NCBI GenBank assembly: GCA_947446975.1 | Contig: CANFHM010000023.1 | Location: 1-34,187, forward strand | Source of the DNA: Microthrixaceae bacterium | GTDB lineage: Bacteria; Actinomycetota; Acidimicrobiia; Acidimicrobiales; Acidimicrobilacustridaceae | Length of the DNA: 34,187 nucleotides | Reading direction: 5' to 3' | Shown: positions 13,478 to 20,792 of the stretch, one piece after another | Numbering within the stretch: the first letter of the stretch is position 1 | Layout: every line of letters starts with the position of its first letter | Program-made: the position numbers and the translations under genes | Notes under the pieces: generated by a model | Databases searched by the model: none | Told to the model about the DNA's origin: nothing | Seen by the model: the letters and a program-made list of their open reading frames with translations, nothing else

Positions 13478-14479
13478 ATGAGCGACTCCGTGTCCCCCAC
13501 ACCACCCATCGGCGTCACCTTCGCCAGCTTCTCGGCACTCGGGCCACAGGCCGGACTGCGGGCCGCCGCCCGTGCGGTCGAGCTCGGCTACTCCTCGTTC
13601 TGGGTCGCCGAGACCGTCGGGATGGAGGCGTTCGCCACCCTCGCCTCGATCGGCGCGGCGCAACCATCGCTCTCGTTGGGCACCGGAGTGCTGGCCCTGC
13701 AGCTGCGCACACCGGCGGTCACCGCGATGGGCGCCGCCACGCTCCAGGCGCTGCATCCCGATCGCGACATCCTCCTCGGCGTCGGCATCTCCTCGCCCGC
13801 CGTGGTGTCGCGCTGGCACGGAGCGGACTACGGCGACCGGCCGCTGGCCCAGACCCGCGAGTACCTCACCCTGCTGCGCGAATGCCTGAGCGGCGAGAAG
13901 GTCACCTTCGACGGCGACTTCTACCGGGTCAAGGGGTTCCGACTCGGCGTCGATCCCGGTGAGCGGCGGCCTCGCATCATCCTCGCCGCCCTCAATCCCC
14001 GCATGCTCGAACTGGCCGGCGAGCTCGCCGACGGCGTGCTGCTGAACTATCTGCCGGCCTCGCATATCGCCTGGTCGGTCGAACAGGTGCGCCGGGGCGG
14101 CGACGCCACCGTGTACGCCTACGTGCACGTCGGCGTCACCGACCGGGAACCGAATCTCGATCGTGGCCGCCGCGACATCTTCTCCTACGCCGTGGTCGAC
14201 TCCTACGCCAAGAACTTCATCCGGGCCGGATTCGCCGATGAGGTCGCCGAGATCCGCGAACGTCACGCCGCCGGCGATCGCGATGGCGCCGTCGCCGCCG
14301 TCTCCGATCGGATGGTCGACGCCATCGACGTGCTCGGCGACGCCGACCATGTGCGCGACACGGTCCGGGCCTACATCGACGCCGGTATCGAGGTCCCGGT
14401 CATCATGCCGATGCCCTGGGGCACCGACCGTCAGCAGGTCATCGACGACACCATGCTCGCTGCGGCAGCGGCCCGCTGA
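13478..14479 (+). CDS. LLM-class F420-dependent oxidoreductase
   Basis: A 333-residue luciferase-like TIM-barrel protein. Family landmarks are GVTFASFSALGPQAG (12-26), the ELGYSSFWVAET helix-strand, LGTGVLALQLRTP, ILLGVGISSPAVVSRWHG, and the phosphate-side RPRIILAALNPRMLELAGE. F420 use is inferred from the family. It is a relative of the minus-strand gene at 14833-15804: both share a (S/T)GEKVT segment, a GFRL segment, a (I/L)(V/L)AAL segment and a DG...N(Y/W)L segment. The start ATG 13478 is eight bases after TAGCGT. The 107-residue gene begins one base after its stop, so the two probably form one unit. Confidence 0.87.
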   Translation: MSDSVSPTPPIGVTFASFSALGPQAGLRAAARAVELGYSSFWVAETVGMEAFATLASIGAAQPSLSLGTGVLALQLRTPAVTAMGAATLQALHPDRDILLGVGISSPAVVSRWHGADYGDRPLAQTREYLTLLRECLSGEKVTFDGDFYRVKGFRLGVDPGERRPRIILAALNPRMLELAGELADGVLLNYLPASHIAWSVEQVRRGGDATVYAYVHVGVTDREPNLDRGRRDIFSYAVVDSYAKNFIRAGFADEVAEIRERHAAGDRDGAVAAVSDRMVDAIDVLGDADHVRDTVRAYIDAGIEVPVIMPMPWGTDRQQVIDDTMLAAAAAR

Positions 14480-14480
14480 C

Positions 14481-14804
14481 ATGCCCCCCGCACGTCGCCC
14501 CCTCTCCCGATCGACCCCGACCGAGCCGGTTCCGGTGGGCCTCACCGATCCTGCGCTGGCCGAGCTCGGTGTGGCCATCGGCGATCCGGTCCGCTTCCGA
14601 CGACGCGACACCGAGCGCTGGAAGGATGCCACCGTGTCGAAACGGGAGGCCGATGGCAGCATCAGCGTCCGTGATTCCCGGGGTGGCCTGCGAGCCCTGC
14701 CCATCGAATCCATCGAGGTCAGGACGGTGGGTCCCCGCGGCGGGATCCTCTGGGAGCCGCTCGTCGAGCGCGCCGCCCGGACCGAACAGATGCGTCTGAT
14801 CTGA
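14481..14804 (+). CDS. Small basic protein, possibly SH3-like
   Basis: A 107-residue protein not matching a family I can name. The segment IGDPVRFRRRDTERW (about 40-54), followed by SVRDSRGG and ALPIESIEVR, reads like the strands of a small beta-barrel. The end WEPLVERAARTEQMRLI is probably a helix. The first 18 residues are rich in Pro/Arg and likely disordered. It starts one base after the LLM stop with no spacer, so translation is probably coupled. Codon usage matches its neighbours. It separates two related LLM genes that face each other. No function can be claimed. Confidence 0.65.
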   Translation: MPPARRPLSRSTPTEPVPVGLTDPALAELGVAIGDPVRFRRRDTERWKDATVSKREADGSISVRDSRGGLRALPIESIEVRTVGPRGGILWEPLVERAARTEQMRLI

Positions 14805-14832
14805 CCCGCGGCCCGATCCGACGGTGGGGCAC

Positions 14833-15804
14833 CTACCGGGGGACGAGCTCGAAGGCCGAGGTCCACACATCGACACCCGCCATGCCGAGCACGGCCAGCG
14901 CCGGGGTGGTCACCCCGTTGTCGATGTAGCGCTGGATATGGGCGCGGCACTGCTCGGGCGAGCCGTGCACGATGAGCGCGTCCACGACCTCATCAGGGAT
15001 GAGCTCGAGCGCCTTCGCCCGATCGCCGGCGGCCCAGGCATCCCACATCCCCTGCAGCAGCGGCCCGCGCCCCAGCCACTCGTGGAAGGCCCGGTACACC
15101 GGCACGTTGAGATAGGCGGCGATGGCGAAGCGGGCCTGGGCCCGCACGGTGTCGGTGTCCTCGGAGGGCACGACGAAGATCCGCGCCACGATCTCCTTGT
15201 CATCGCCGTGGGCTCGGACGATGGGCGCCACCCGGGCGACATCATCGGCCGACAACCAGTTGATGATCGCCCCATCGCCCTCCCGGCCGGCGAGGTTGAG
15301 CATGCCCTCACGCAGTGCGGCCACCAGGATCGGGACGGGACGTTCGGGCACGGCGGTGAGACGGAACCCTCGGATCGAGAAGGTCTCGTACTGCTCGGTG
15401 ACCTTCTCGCCCGTGAGCGCCGACCGCACGAATCGCAGGGTGTCGCGCATGCGCTTGTAGGGCTCGTCGAACGCGACACCGTTCCAGCGGGAGACGATGA
15501 CATCGGAGGAGGTCCCGATGCCGAGCACGAACCGTCCCGGCGCGGCCTGCGCCATGGCCGCGGCACTCTGGGCGATGAGGGCGGGTCCCCTGGTGAACAC
15601 CGGGACGATGGCCGTGCCGAGTCGCATCGACGGCGCCCACTGCGATGTGAGGGCCAGCGGCGTGAAGGCGTCGGTGCCGTCGGTCTCGGCCGACCATGCA
15701 TCGGTGTACCCCGCGGCGGCGAGCTCCTCGATCCACTCGCGCTGGTCGTGCAACGGCACGCGATCGACAGGGATGGTGATGCCGTAGCCGCGATATGCAC
15801 TCAT
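14833..15804 (-). CDS. LLM-class F420-dependent oxidoreductase
   Basis: A 323-residue luciferase-like TIM-barrel protein. Landmarks are GYGITIPVDRVPLHD near the N-terminus, AAGYTDAWSAETDGTDAF, LGTAIVPVFTRGP (the F420-facing strand in relatives), FVLGIGTSSDVIVSRWNG, and PILVAALREGMLNLAG. It is more similar to the gene at 13478-14479 than to the other two LLM genes in the window. Its start at ATG 15804 is 4 bases after the stop of the thioesterase gene, so the two probably share a transcript from the promoter at 16589. That pairing suggests an acyl-CoA-linked or lipid-related substrate, which is inference. Confidence 0.87.
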   Translation of the reverse strand: MSAYRGYGITIPVDRVPLHDQREWIEELAAAGYTDAWSAETDGTDAFTPLALTSQWAPSMRLGTAIVPVFTRGPALIAQSAAAMAQAAPGRFVLGIGTSSDVIVSRWNGVAFDEPYKRMRDTLRFVRSALTGEKVTEQYETFSIRGFRLTAVPERPVPILVAALREGMLNLAGREGDGAIINWLSADDVARVAPIVRAHGDDKEIVARIFVVPSEDTDTVRAQARFAIAAYLNVPVYRAFHEWLGRGPLLQGMWDAWAAGDRAKALELIPDEVVDALIVHGSPEQCRAHIQRYIDNGVTTPALAVLGMAGVDVWTSAFELVPR

Positions 15805-15808
15805 GGAG

Positions 15809-16582
15809 TCAGCCCTTCCAGGGTCGGATCATGGCGGACTGGCTGGCGGTGCCCATCAGGGTGCCGTCCTCCGCCCAGAGATAGAGATGGCCGTGTCCGA
15901 ACCCCCGGGCCACGGCCTCGATCCGCACGTCGAGCAGGACCCATTCGGACTGGACGATGTTGACGATGCGGATGGTGTTGTCGAGGCTGTTCGAGTTGAT
16001 CTCGGTGGTGACGGCCTGTCCGAGCCCCATCGGGACGAAGTCGCCGAGCACGGCCAGCGAGGCCGCCGACATCTCGAGCAGTTCGGGCATACGGGTCCAG
16101 ATCGCCGTGCGACCGGATCCCGGTTCCTCGATGGCGATGCGCTGTTCGAGTCGGCTGGAGATGGTGGCGCCGGGATCGAAGCGCAGTTCGCGGCGGGGGC
16201 AGTCGGCCGGGCCCGGGACCGACGGGGCCGTGATCCACTGACCCTCCTCGGGCATCTCCCGGGAGCCCAGTGAGGCGTTGACCGTGAAGATGGGGGTGTC
16301 GCCCACCTGACCGGTGACGCGGGCCTGGGTGGTGGTGCGGCCGGCGGCGAGGATCTGCACATCGAGGTCGACGACCGATGGCGGCTTGGTGAAGTTGAGG
16401 TACTGGGCACAGGCCCACACCACGGGGCGGTCGGTGGTCTGCTCGAGCACGTCGATGGCAGCACCGAGGCCGCAGCCGCCGAAGAGGGTGCCCAGACCGC
16501 TGCAGATGCCATCGGTGACGGGCAGGTACCAGCGCATCGGGTTGTGCGTGGGTCGGATGCCCAGCCATTGACGAGAGTCCAC
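15809..16582 (-). CDS. Acyl-CoA thioesterase-like (double hot-dog) protein
   Basis: A 257-residue protein with two hot-dog-like halves. The first half contains LFGGCGLGAAIDVLEQTTDRP (two parts: LFGGCGLGAAIDVLE and QTTDRP), the usual helix of TesB/PaaI-type folds, then WACAQYLNFTKPPSVVDL. The second half ends in WVLLDVRIEAVARGFGHG and LMGTASQSAMIR, the closing strands of TesB-like thioesterases. It probably hydrolyses an acyl-CoA. GTG 16582 is chosen over upstream in-frame starts because TACGCT lies exactly six bases before it and homologous sequence begins here. It is first in a unit with the LLM gene and divergent from the small gene at 16662. Confidence 0.75.
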   Translation of the reverse strand: MDSRQWLGIRPTHNPMRWYLPVTDGICSGLGTLFGGCGLGAAIDVLEQTTDRPVVWACAQYLNFTKPPSVVDLDVQILAAGRTTTQARVTGQVGDTPIFTVNASLGSREMPEEGQWITAPSVPGPADCPRRELRFDPGATISSRLEQRIAIEEPGSGRTAIWTRMPELLEMSAASLAVLGDFVPMGLGQAVTTEINSNSLDNTIRIVNIVQSEWVLLDVRIEAVARGFGHGHLYLWAEDGTLMGTASQSAMIRPWKG

Positions 16583-16588
16583 ATGGTG

Positions 16589-16594
16589 AGCGTA
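16589..16594 (-). promoter_or_regulatory. -10 element of the thioesterase-LLM unit
   Basis: TACGCT on the minus strand, exactly 6 bases before GTG 16582. It decides the start of the thioesterase. Confidence 0.55.
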
Positions 16595-16649
16595 AACCCC
16601 GGCGGGGGCCGGACCGGCCACGGCGAGGGTGACTGTCACACCCGATCCG

Positions 16650-16655
16650 CACACT
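16650..16655 (+). promoter_or_regulatory. Probable -10 element of the small gene at 16662
   Basis: CACACT, 6 bases before ATG 16662; the same variant hexamer and spacing as before the DUF983 gene at 2570. Confidence 0.35.
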
Positions 16656-16661
16656 TGGTGC

Positions 16662-16985
16662 ATGGAGACACAACTGACACTCGTCGACCATCACCCCACC
16701 ACCGCTGCCGCCGGTGGCCCCGGCATGTCCGGCACCGCTGCGGACGGCCCCACCGTCAACGGCTCGGAACCGCCCCGCCCCGACTGGCGCCTCGACGACG
16801 CCTCGAAGGCCCGGGGACGCGCCGGGATCGCCCTCGCCCGTGAAGCACTGGCCATGGCCCGACGCGGGCGCCCCGCTGTCGATACCCGCCCGATCGATGC
16901 CCCCGACCTCGAAGCCCGCCCCCGAACCACCGATGCGCACCGCAACGCCGATGATCCGACCATCAGCCACTCCACCGCCGCCTGA
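16662..16985 (+). CDS. Small protein of unknown function (107 residues)
   Basis: A 107-residue protein starting METQLTLVDHH. After a Gly/Pro-rich, probably disordered stretch comes a compact helical core, WRLDDASKARGRAGIALARE (about 47-66), followed by ALAMARRG. The rest is polar and rich in Pro, Asp and Arg. The 'WRLDD...GR.GIA.ARE.L' core looks like a short conserved motif, which supports a real gene despite the weak flanks; I recall similar small actinobacterial proteins but cannot name a family. ATG 16662 is six bases after CACACT. A small hairpin follows the stop. It is divergent from the thioesterase gene. Confidence 0.6.
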   Translation: METQLTLVDHHPTTAAAGGPGMSGTAADGPTVNGSEPPRPDWRLDDASKARGRAGIALAREALAMARRGRPAVDTRPIDAPDLEARPRTTDAHRNADDPTISHSTAA

Positions 16986-17004
16986 GCACCGCTGCCGCCG
17001 GTGC
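16986..17004 (+). terminator. Weak hairpin after the small gene
   Basis: GCACCG (16986-16991) pairs with CGGTGC (16999-17004) across a 7-base loop directly after the stop codon. The short 6-bp stem makes this a low-confidence terminator. Confidence 0.3.
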
Positions 17005-17065
17005 ACATGTCGTCCCGATCCCTGCCCGCGGGCCGAGCACTGGATGGCGCGGGCCCGGGCGCGCC

Positions 17066-17071
17066 TACGAT
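17066..17071 (+). promoter_or_regulatory. -10 element of the thiolase gene
   Basis: TACGAT, exactly 6 bases before ATG 17078. Confidence 0.55.
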
Positions 17072-17077
17072 GTCGCC

Positions 17078-18256
17078 ATGCGTGATGTCGTGATCGTCGA
17101 TGCCGTTCGCACCCCTGTGGGGCGCCGCAACGGAGGCCTGTCCACCATGCACTCAGCCGATCTGCTCGGCGAGTCCTTCACGGCGCTCTTCGAGCGCACC
17201 GGCGTCGACCCCGCCATCGTGGGTCAGGTCGTCGGTGGCTGTGTGAGCCAGATCGGTCAGCAGGCGTTCAACGTCGCCCGCACCGCATGGCTCAGCGCCG
17301 GTCTCCCGCTCGAGGTGGCGGCCAGCACGGTCGACGCCCAGTGCGGTTCCAGCCAGCAGGCCGCCGACATCGCCTTCGCCCTGGTGGCCTCCGGTGTCGT
17401 CGACGTCGCCGTCGCCGGTGGTGTCGAGGTCATGAGCAAGGTGCCGATCGGCTCGAACGTCGCCCGTCCGCTCGATCTCGGTGTGCCGGTCCCGAAGAGC
17501 TACTTCGCCCAGTACGAGTACACCAGCCAGTTCGAGGGCGCCGAGCGGATCGCCAAGAAGTGGGGCATCACCCGGGCCGACACCGATGCCTTCGGTCTGC
17601 GCTCCCAGCAGCTCGCCGCGCAGGCCTGGGCCGAGGATCGCTTCGCCACCCAGCTCGTCGAGGTCGATGCGCCGAACCTCGGCGAGGACGGCAAGCCCGA
17701 CGGCACCACCCACCATGTGGCCCGCGACGAGGGTCTCCGCGACACCACGCTCGAGACGCTCGCCGGACTCAAGTCCGTCGTGGGCGAGGATGGCGTGCAT
17801 ACCGCCGGGTCCTCCTCGCAGATCTCCGACGGCTCCTCCGCCGTGCTGATGATGACCGCCGAACGCGCCGCCGAGCTCGGCCTCACCCCCATCGCCCGCA
17901 TCGTCGACACCTGCCTCGTCGGCGTCGACCCCGTGCTCATGCTCACCGGTCCGATCGACGCCACCCGGGCCCTGCTCGAGCGCAACGACCTCACCCTCGA
18001 CGACATCGATCTCTTCGAGATCAACGAGGCGTTCGCCTCGGTCGTCCTCGCCTGGCAGCGCGAGCTCGATGGCGACCTCGACAAGGTGAATCCCAACGGC
18101 GGCGCCATCGCGCTGGGCCATCCGCTCGGCGGCACCGGCACCGTGCTGCTCACCAAGGCGGTGCACGAACTGCAGCGCTCCGGCGGCAACCGGGCCATCA
18201 TCACCATGTGCTGCGGTGGCGGGCTCGGCACCGGCACACTGATCGAACGCATCTGA
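17078..18256 (+). CDS. Thiolase family protein (acetyl-CoA C-acyltransferase)
   Basis: A 392-residue thiolase of normal length. The nucleophilic cysteine is C89 in DAQCGSS. The NEAFA motif is near 315, His348 lies in GGAIALGHPLGGTG, and the second catalytic cysteine is C378 in MCCGGGLGTG. These give the Cys-His-Cys set for thiolytic cleavage of a 3-ketoacyl-CoA or for the reverse condensation. With the acyl-CoA dehydrogenase (206-1438), the SDR (8610) and two thioesterases it suggests acyl-CoA catabolism, but these genes are not one operon. ATG 17078 is six bases past TACGAT. The stop codon lies in a 14-bp tandem duplication, and a strong hairpin follows. Confidence 0.92.
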   Translation: MRDVVIVDAVRTPVGRRNGGLSTMHSADLLGESFTALFERTGVDPAIVGQVVGGCVSQIGQQAFNVARTAWLSAGLPLEVAASTVDAQCGSSQQAADIAFALVASGVVDVAVAGGVEVMSKVPIGSNVARPLDLGVPVPKSYFAQYEYTSQFEGAERIAKKWGITRADTDAFGLRSQQLAAQAWAEDRFATQLVEVDAPNLGEDGKPDGTTHHVARDEGLRDTTLETLAGLKSVVGEDGVHTAGSSSQISDGSSAVLMMTAERAAELGLTPIARIVDTCLVGVDPVLMLTGPIDATRALLERNDLTLDDIDLFEINEAFASVVLAWQRELDGDLDKVNPNGGAIALGHPLGGTGTVLLTKAVHELQRSGGNRAIITMCCGGGLGTGTLIERI

Positions 18257-18267
18257 TCGAACGCATC
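18240..18267 (+). repeat. 14-bp tandem duplication across the thiolase stop codon
   Basis: Two perfect adjacent copies of TGATCGAACGCATC (18240-18253 and 18254-18267), followed by TGA. The first copy encodes the last residues of the thiolase and the second begins with its stop codon region, so the protein end is unchanged by the duplication. Confidence 0.85.
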
Positions 18268-18273
18268 TGAACG

Positions 18274-18305
18274 TCGAGCAGCACCGCGGAGTCGGTGCTG
18301 CTCGA
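18274..18305 (+). terminator. Strong terminator hairpin after the thiolase
   Basis: A perfect 13-bp stem: TCGAGCAGCACCG (18274-18286) pairs with CGGTGCTGCTCGA (18293-18305) over a 6-base loop, 18 bases past the stop codon. There is no U-tract. Confidence 0.75.
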
Positions 18306-18391
18306 AGGTTCCTCCCCATCGCTGCTCCGGCGGCCTCCCAACGTCAGCATCCGTGTGGCCCGGCCCACGGATCGATCCCGTGGAGTCCGCC

Positions 18392-18988
18392 ATGCGCCTC
18401 ACCCGAAAGGAACGACACGCGCTGCTGCGCCGTCGGTTCCTGCTCTCGCTCCTCGTCGTCATCGCGCTGCTCGGCACCGGCCTGGCCCTGCGCTGGTGCT
18501 ACCTCTCCCTGCTGGATCCGCCAGCGGAACCCTTCGCGGCACAGCCCACCGTGGTGAAGGTCATCGACGGCGACACCATCGATGTCCGGGTCGGGCGATC
18601 CACCGTTCGGGTGCGGCTGCTCGGCATCGACACCCCCGAGACCAAGGATCCCCGCAAGCCCGTGCAGTGCTTCGGCGCCGAGGCATCGCATCGCACCGCC
18701 GAGCTTCTTCCCAGGGGAACCATCGTCCATCTCGAGTCCGATCGTGAGACCCACGATGTGTTCGGGCGCACCCTCGCCTATGTGCATCGCGCCGATGGCC
18801 TCTTCGTGAACCTCTCGCTCGTCACCGATGGCTACGCCGATGTGCTGACGATCGCCCCCAACGGCGCCCACAGCGCCGAGTTCATCGCTGCGGCTGCCGC
18901 CGCCCGGGCCGCTCCCCGGGGCCTCTGGGCCGCATGCGGGGGTCCGGGTCGTCCGGTGGGCACCGCTGCGTCCGGCACCGGGCGATAG
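18392..18988 (+). CDS. Membrane-anchored SNase-like (thermonuclease family) nuclease
   Basis: A 198-residue protein: a basic N-terminus (MRLTRKERHALLRRR), one membrane segment at about 16-34, then a staphylococcal-nuclease fold. VVKVIDGDTIDV (54-65) has Asp61. VRLLGIDTPET (74-84) has Arg75, Asp80 and Glu83. FGRTLAYV (124-131) has Arg126. These correspond to the calcium ligands and the catalytic Arg/Glu/Arg of the family, so the protein is probably an active nuclease held outside the membrane. Only one cysteine-poor insert (PRKPVQCFG) departs from short relatives. ATG 18392 is chosen because it precedes the basic N-terminus; GTG 18380 and 18353 are also possible. No clear -10 or Shine-Dalgarno was seen. 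Confidence 0.8.
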   Translation: MRLTRKERHALLRRRFLLSLLVVIALLGTGLALRWCYLSLLDPPAEPFAAQPTVVKVIDGDTIDVRVGRSTVRVRLLGIDTPETKDPRKPVQCFGAEASHRTAELLPRGTIVHLESDRETHDVFGRTLAYVHRADGLFVNLSLVTDGYADVLTIAPNGAHSAEFIAAAAAARAAPRGLWAACGGPGRPVGTAASGTGR

Positions 18989-18991
18989 CGT
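18986..18991 (+). promoter_or_regulatory. -10 element of the ChbG/HpnK-like gene
   Basis: TAGCGT, exactly 6 bases before GTG 18998, overlapping the end of the nuclease gene. Confidence 0.55.
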
Positions 18992-18997
18992 GACGAC

Positions 18998-19843
18998 GTG
19001 ACCACGCTCGCCGAACGTCTGGGCCACGACGCGGAGTCCCGTCTGGTCATCATCAACGCCGACGACCTGGGGCTGTGCCAGGCCGCCAACTCCGGGGTCT
19101 ACGAGGCACTCCGCCTCGGACTCGTCACGAACGCCACGCTGATGGTGCCGTGCCCGTGGGCCCGTGCCGCCGCCGCCGATCACAGCGGTGAGGACATCGG
19201 TGTGCATCTCACGCTCAACGCCGAGCACGATCGCTACCGATGGGGGCCCATCACCCACGCCCCGTCCCTGCTCGATGGGGACGGCGGCTTCCCCCGCACG
19301 ATCGCCGATCTCTGGGATCACGCCGATCTCGACGAGGTGCGCCGGGAATGCCGTGCCCAGATCGAACGGGCCATCCTCTGGGGCTTCGACATCACCCACC
19401 TCGATTCCCATATGGGCGCGCTGCAGCTGCGCCCCGAGTTCTTCGACGTCTATCTGGACCTGGCCGTGGAGTTCGCCCTGCCCATCCGACTGTCGGGAGC
19501 CTCCACCGAGAAGGCCATCGGCTTCCCGTTCCGCCAGCTGGCCGCCGATGAGGGCGTGCTGTTCACCGATCATTTCGTCCACGTCGGCGGCGTCGGCAGT
19601 CGTCGGGCCATCGAGACGGCCCTGTTCGATCTCCCGGCCGGCGTCACCGAGCTCTACGTGCACCCCGCCACCGACACGCCGGAGCTGCGGGCCCTGGACA
19701 CCGAGTGGGCCGCCCGCGTCGATGACCTCCACCTCATGTGCCACGACTCGCGACTGGAGGCGATGCTGCAGCGCAGCGGCGCCACGCTCATCAGTTACCG
19801 CCAGCTGCGCGATCTCCAGCGCAGTGGCATCGCCGCATCCTGA
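18998..19843 (+). CDS. ChbG/HpnK (YdjC) family deacetylase
   Basis: A 281-residue protein of the YdjC/ChbG-HpnK carbohydrate deacetylase family. The N-terminal strand with NADDLG (20-25) carries the metal-binding and base aspartates. GVHLTLN (about 68-74) and HLDSHMG (about 129-135) supply histidine ligands, and YVHPA (about 213-217) is the C-terminal conserved histidine. The family removes acetyl groups from N-acetylated sugars, for example chitobiose or hopanoid-linked glucosamine; the substrate here is not clear. GTG 18998 is six bases after TAGCGT. The gene converges on the GNAT gene with a long imperfect hairpin between. Confidence 0.85.
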   Translation: MTTLAERLGHDAESRLVIINADDLGLCQAANSGVYEALRLGLVTNATLMVPCPWARAAAADHSGEDIGVHLTLNAEHDRYRWGPITHAPSLLDGDGGFPRTIADLWDHADLDEVRRECRAQIERAILWGFDITHLDSHMGALQLRPEFFDVYLDLAVEFALPIRLSGASTEKAIGFPFRQLAADEGVLFTDHFVHVGGVGSRRAIETALFDLPAGVTELYVHPATDTPELRALDTEWAARVDDLHLMCHDSRLEAMLQRSGATLISYRQLRDLQRSGIAAS

Positions 19844-19888
19844 TCGCAGCACCCTGCCTGCAGCAGGCTGACCGCAGCGACCGATCAG
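19840..19888. terminator. Possible bidirectional hairpin between convergent genes
   Basis: Outer arms CTGATCG (19840-19846) and CGATCAG (19882-19888), with an inner GCCTG / CAGGC pair (19856-19868). Most of the stem between is imperfect. Its position between the convergent stops at 19843 and 19935 is the main support. Confidence 0.35.
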
Positions 19889-19934
19889 CGAGTTCTGTTC
19901 AGCCACTCCAGGTCAGCGCCGCCGGAGTCATGGG

Positions 19935-20792
19935 TCAGCTGGACAGCTCGAGCACCATGCGGCGGTACTCGCGCACCGGTGTCGCTCCGGCGGCCAGGAC
20001 GAACGCCTCGATCACCGGATCCGACACCTCCGGGACCTCCGCCAGCGGGAACTCGGCGATCATGAGATCCCGGCAGATCTGGCCGAGCAGGGCATGGCCG
20101 ATGCCCTGTCGCCGGTGATCGGCATGCACGGCGAAGGGCCCCACCCAGGTGGCCCGGGTGACCGAATGACACCCGATCCCGACGACCTGCTCCCCCACCA
20201 AAGGGTCGAGTCGCGTGGCCACATGACAGGTGCCGTGCTCGAGGGCCCGGGCCACCTCATCGGACCAGTGCGGCCAGGTGGCGGCCACGGCGATGGTGAC
20301 GGCGATCAGCTCCTCATCACTGCGGGCCCGACGGATGTCGATCCCGTCGGGCGCCGCGGAGCGGAAGGCGTTGGGCACACCGAAGGATCGGAACCCGTGC
20401 CGCTCCACGAAACCGCGGGAACCGGCCGCGAGCAGCAGCGGGCTCGAGGCCTCGACCCCCGGCCACAACGGGAACGGGAGCGCACCACCGAGTTCGAGCT
20501 GCGATGCACCACGTTCGGCAGCCCAGGTCTCGGCGACCCCGAGCAGTCGCTCCGTGGTCGCGGCATCGCCGGCATCGGCGATGAGCAGCCGCACCGATGC
20601 CACCAGCCGGGACTCGGGGCCGCGTCCGATGCCGAGCGCCACGATGCCGGCATCATCGGCGAACACGACACCCGGGTGATCGAAGCAGGCGGTGAGGAGT
20701 TCGTCGACGGTCAGGTCCTCATCGGGCATGGCGGCGATGAGTCGCTCGAGGATGTCGTCGATGCGATCGGGGCCCCACTGGGCCATGGTCAT
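19935..20792 (-). CDS. Tandem-GNAT-like acetyltransferase
   Basis: A 285-residue protein. The C-terminal half is a GNAT domain: VGPFAVHADHRRQGIGHAL, with the acetyl-CoA pyrophosphate loop RRQGIG at 227-232, then a C-terminal AFVLAAGATPV strand-helix. The N-terminal half also has a GNAT-like order (LVASVRLLIAD, AETWAAERGASQLEL, ERHGFRSFG) but lacks a clear acetyl-CoA loop, so it looks like a degenerate first domain. Two-domain GNATs include mycothiol synthase, and the gene is in one operon with a mycothiol amidase gene. I do not assign mshD because diagnostic residues cannot be checked here. ATG 20792 overlaps the upstream stop as ATGA, so translation is coupled. Confidence 0.72.
   Translation of the reverse strand: MTMAQWGPDRIDDILERLIAAMPDEDLTVDELLTACFDHPGVVFADDAGIVALGIGRGPESRLVASVRLLIADAGDAATTERLLGVAETWAAERGASQLELGGALPFPLWPGVEASSPLLLAAGSRGFVERHGFRSFGVPNAFRSAAPDGIDIRRARSDEELIAVTIAVAATWPHWSDEVARALEHGTCHVATRLDPLVGEQVVGIGCHSVTRATWVGPFAVHADHRRQGIGHALLGQICRDLMIAEFPLAEVPEVSDPVIEAFVLAAGATPVREYRRMVLELSS

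Noticed and set aside
13109-14950. A 613-codon minus-strand frame running into the 57-residue gene
   Set aside because: All but the last 57 codons are antisense to the LLM gene at 13478. Only the final part has a ribosome binding site and a promoter.
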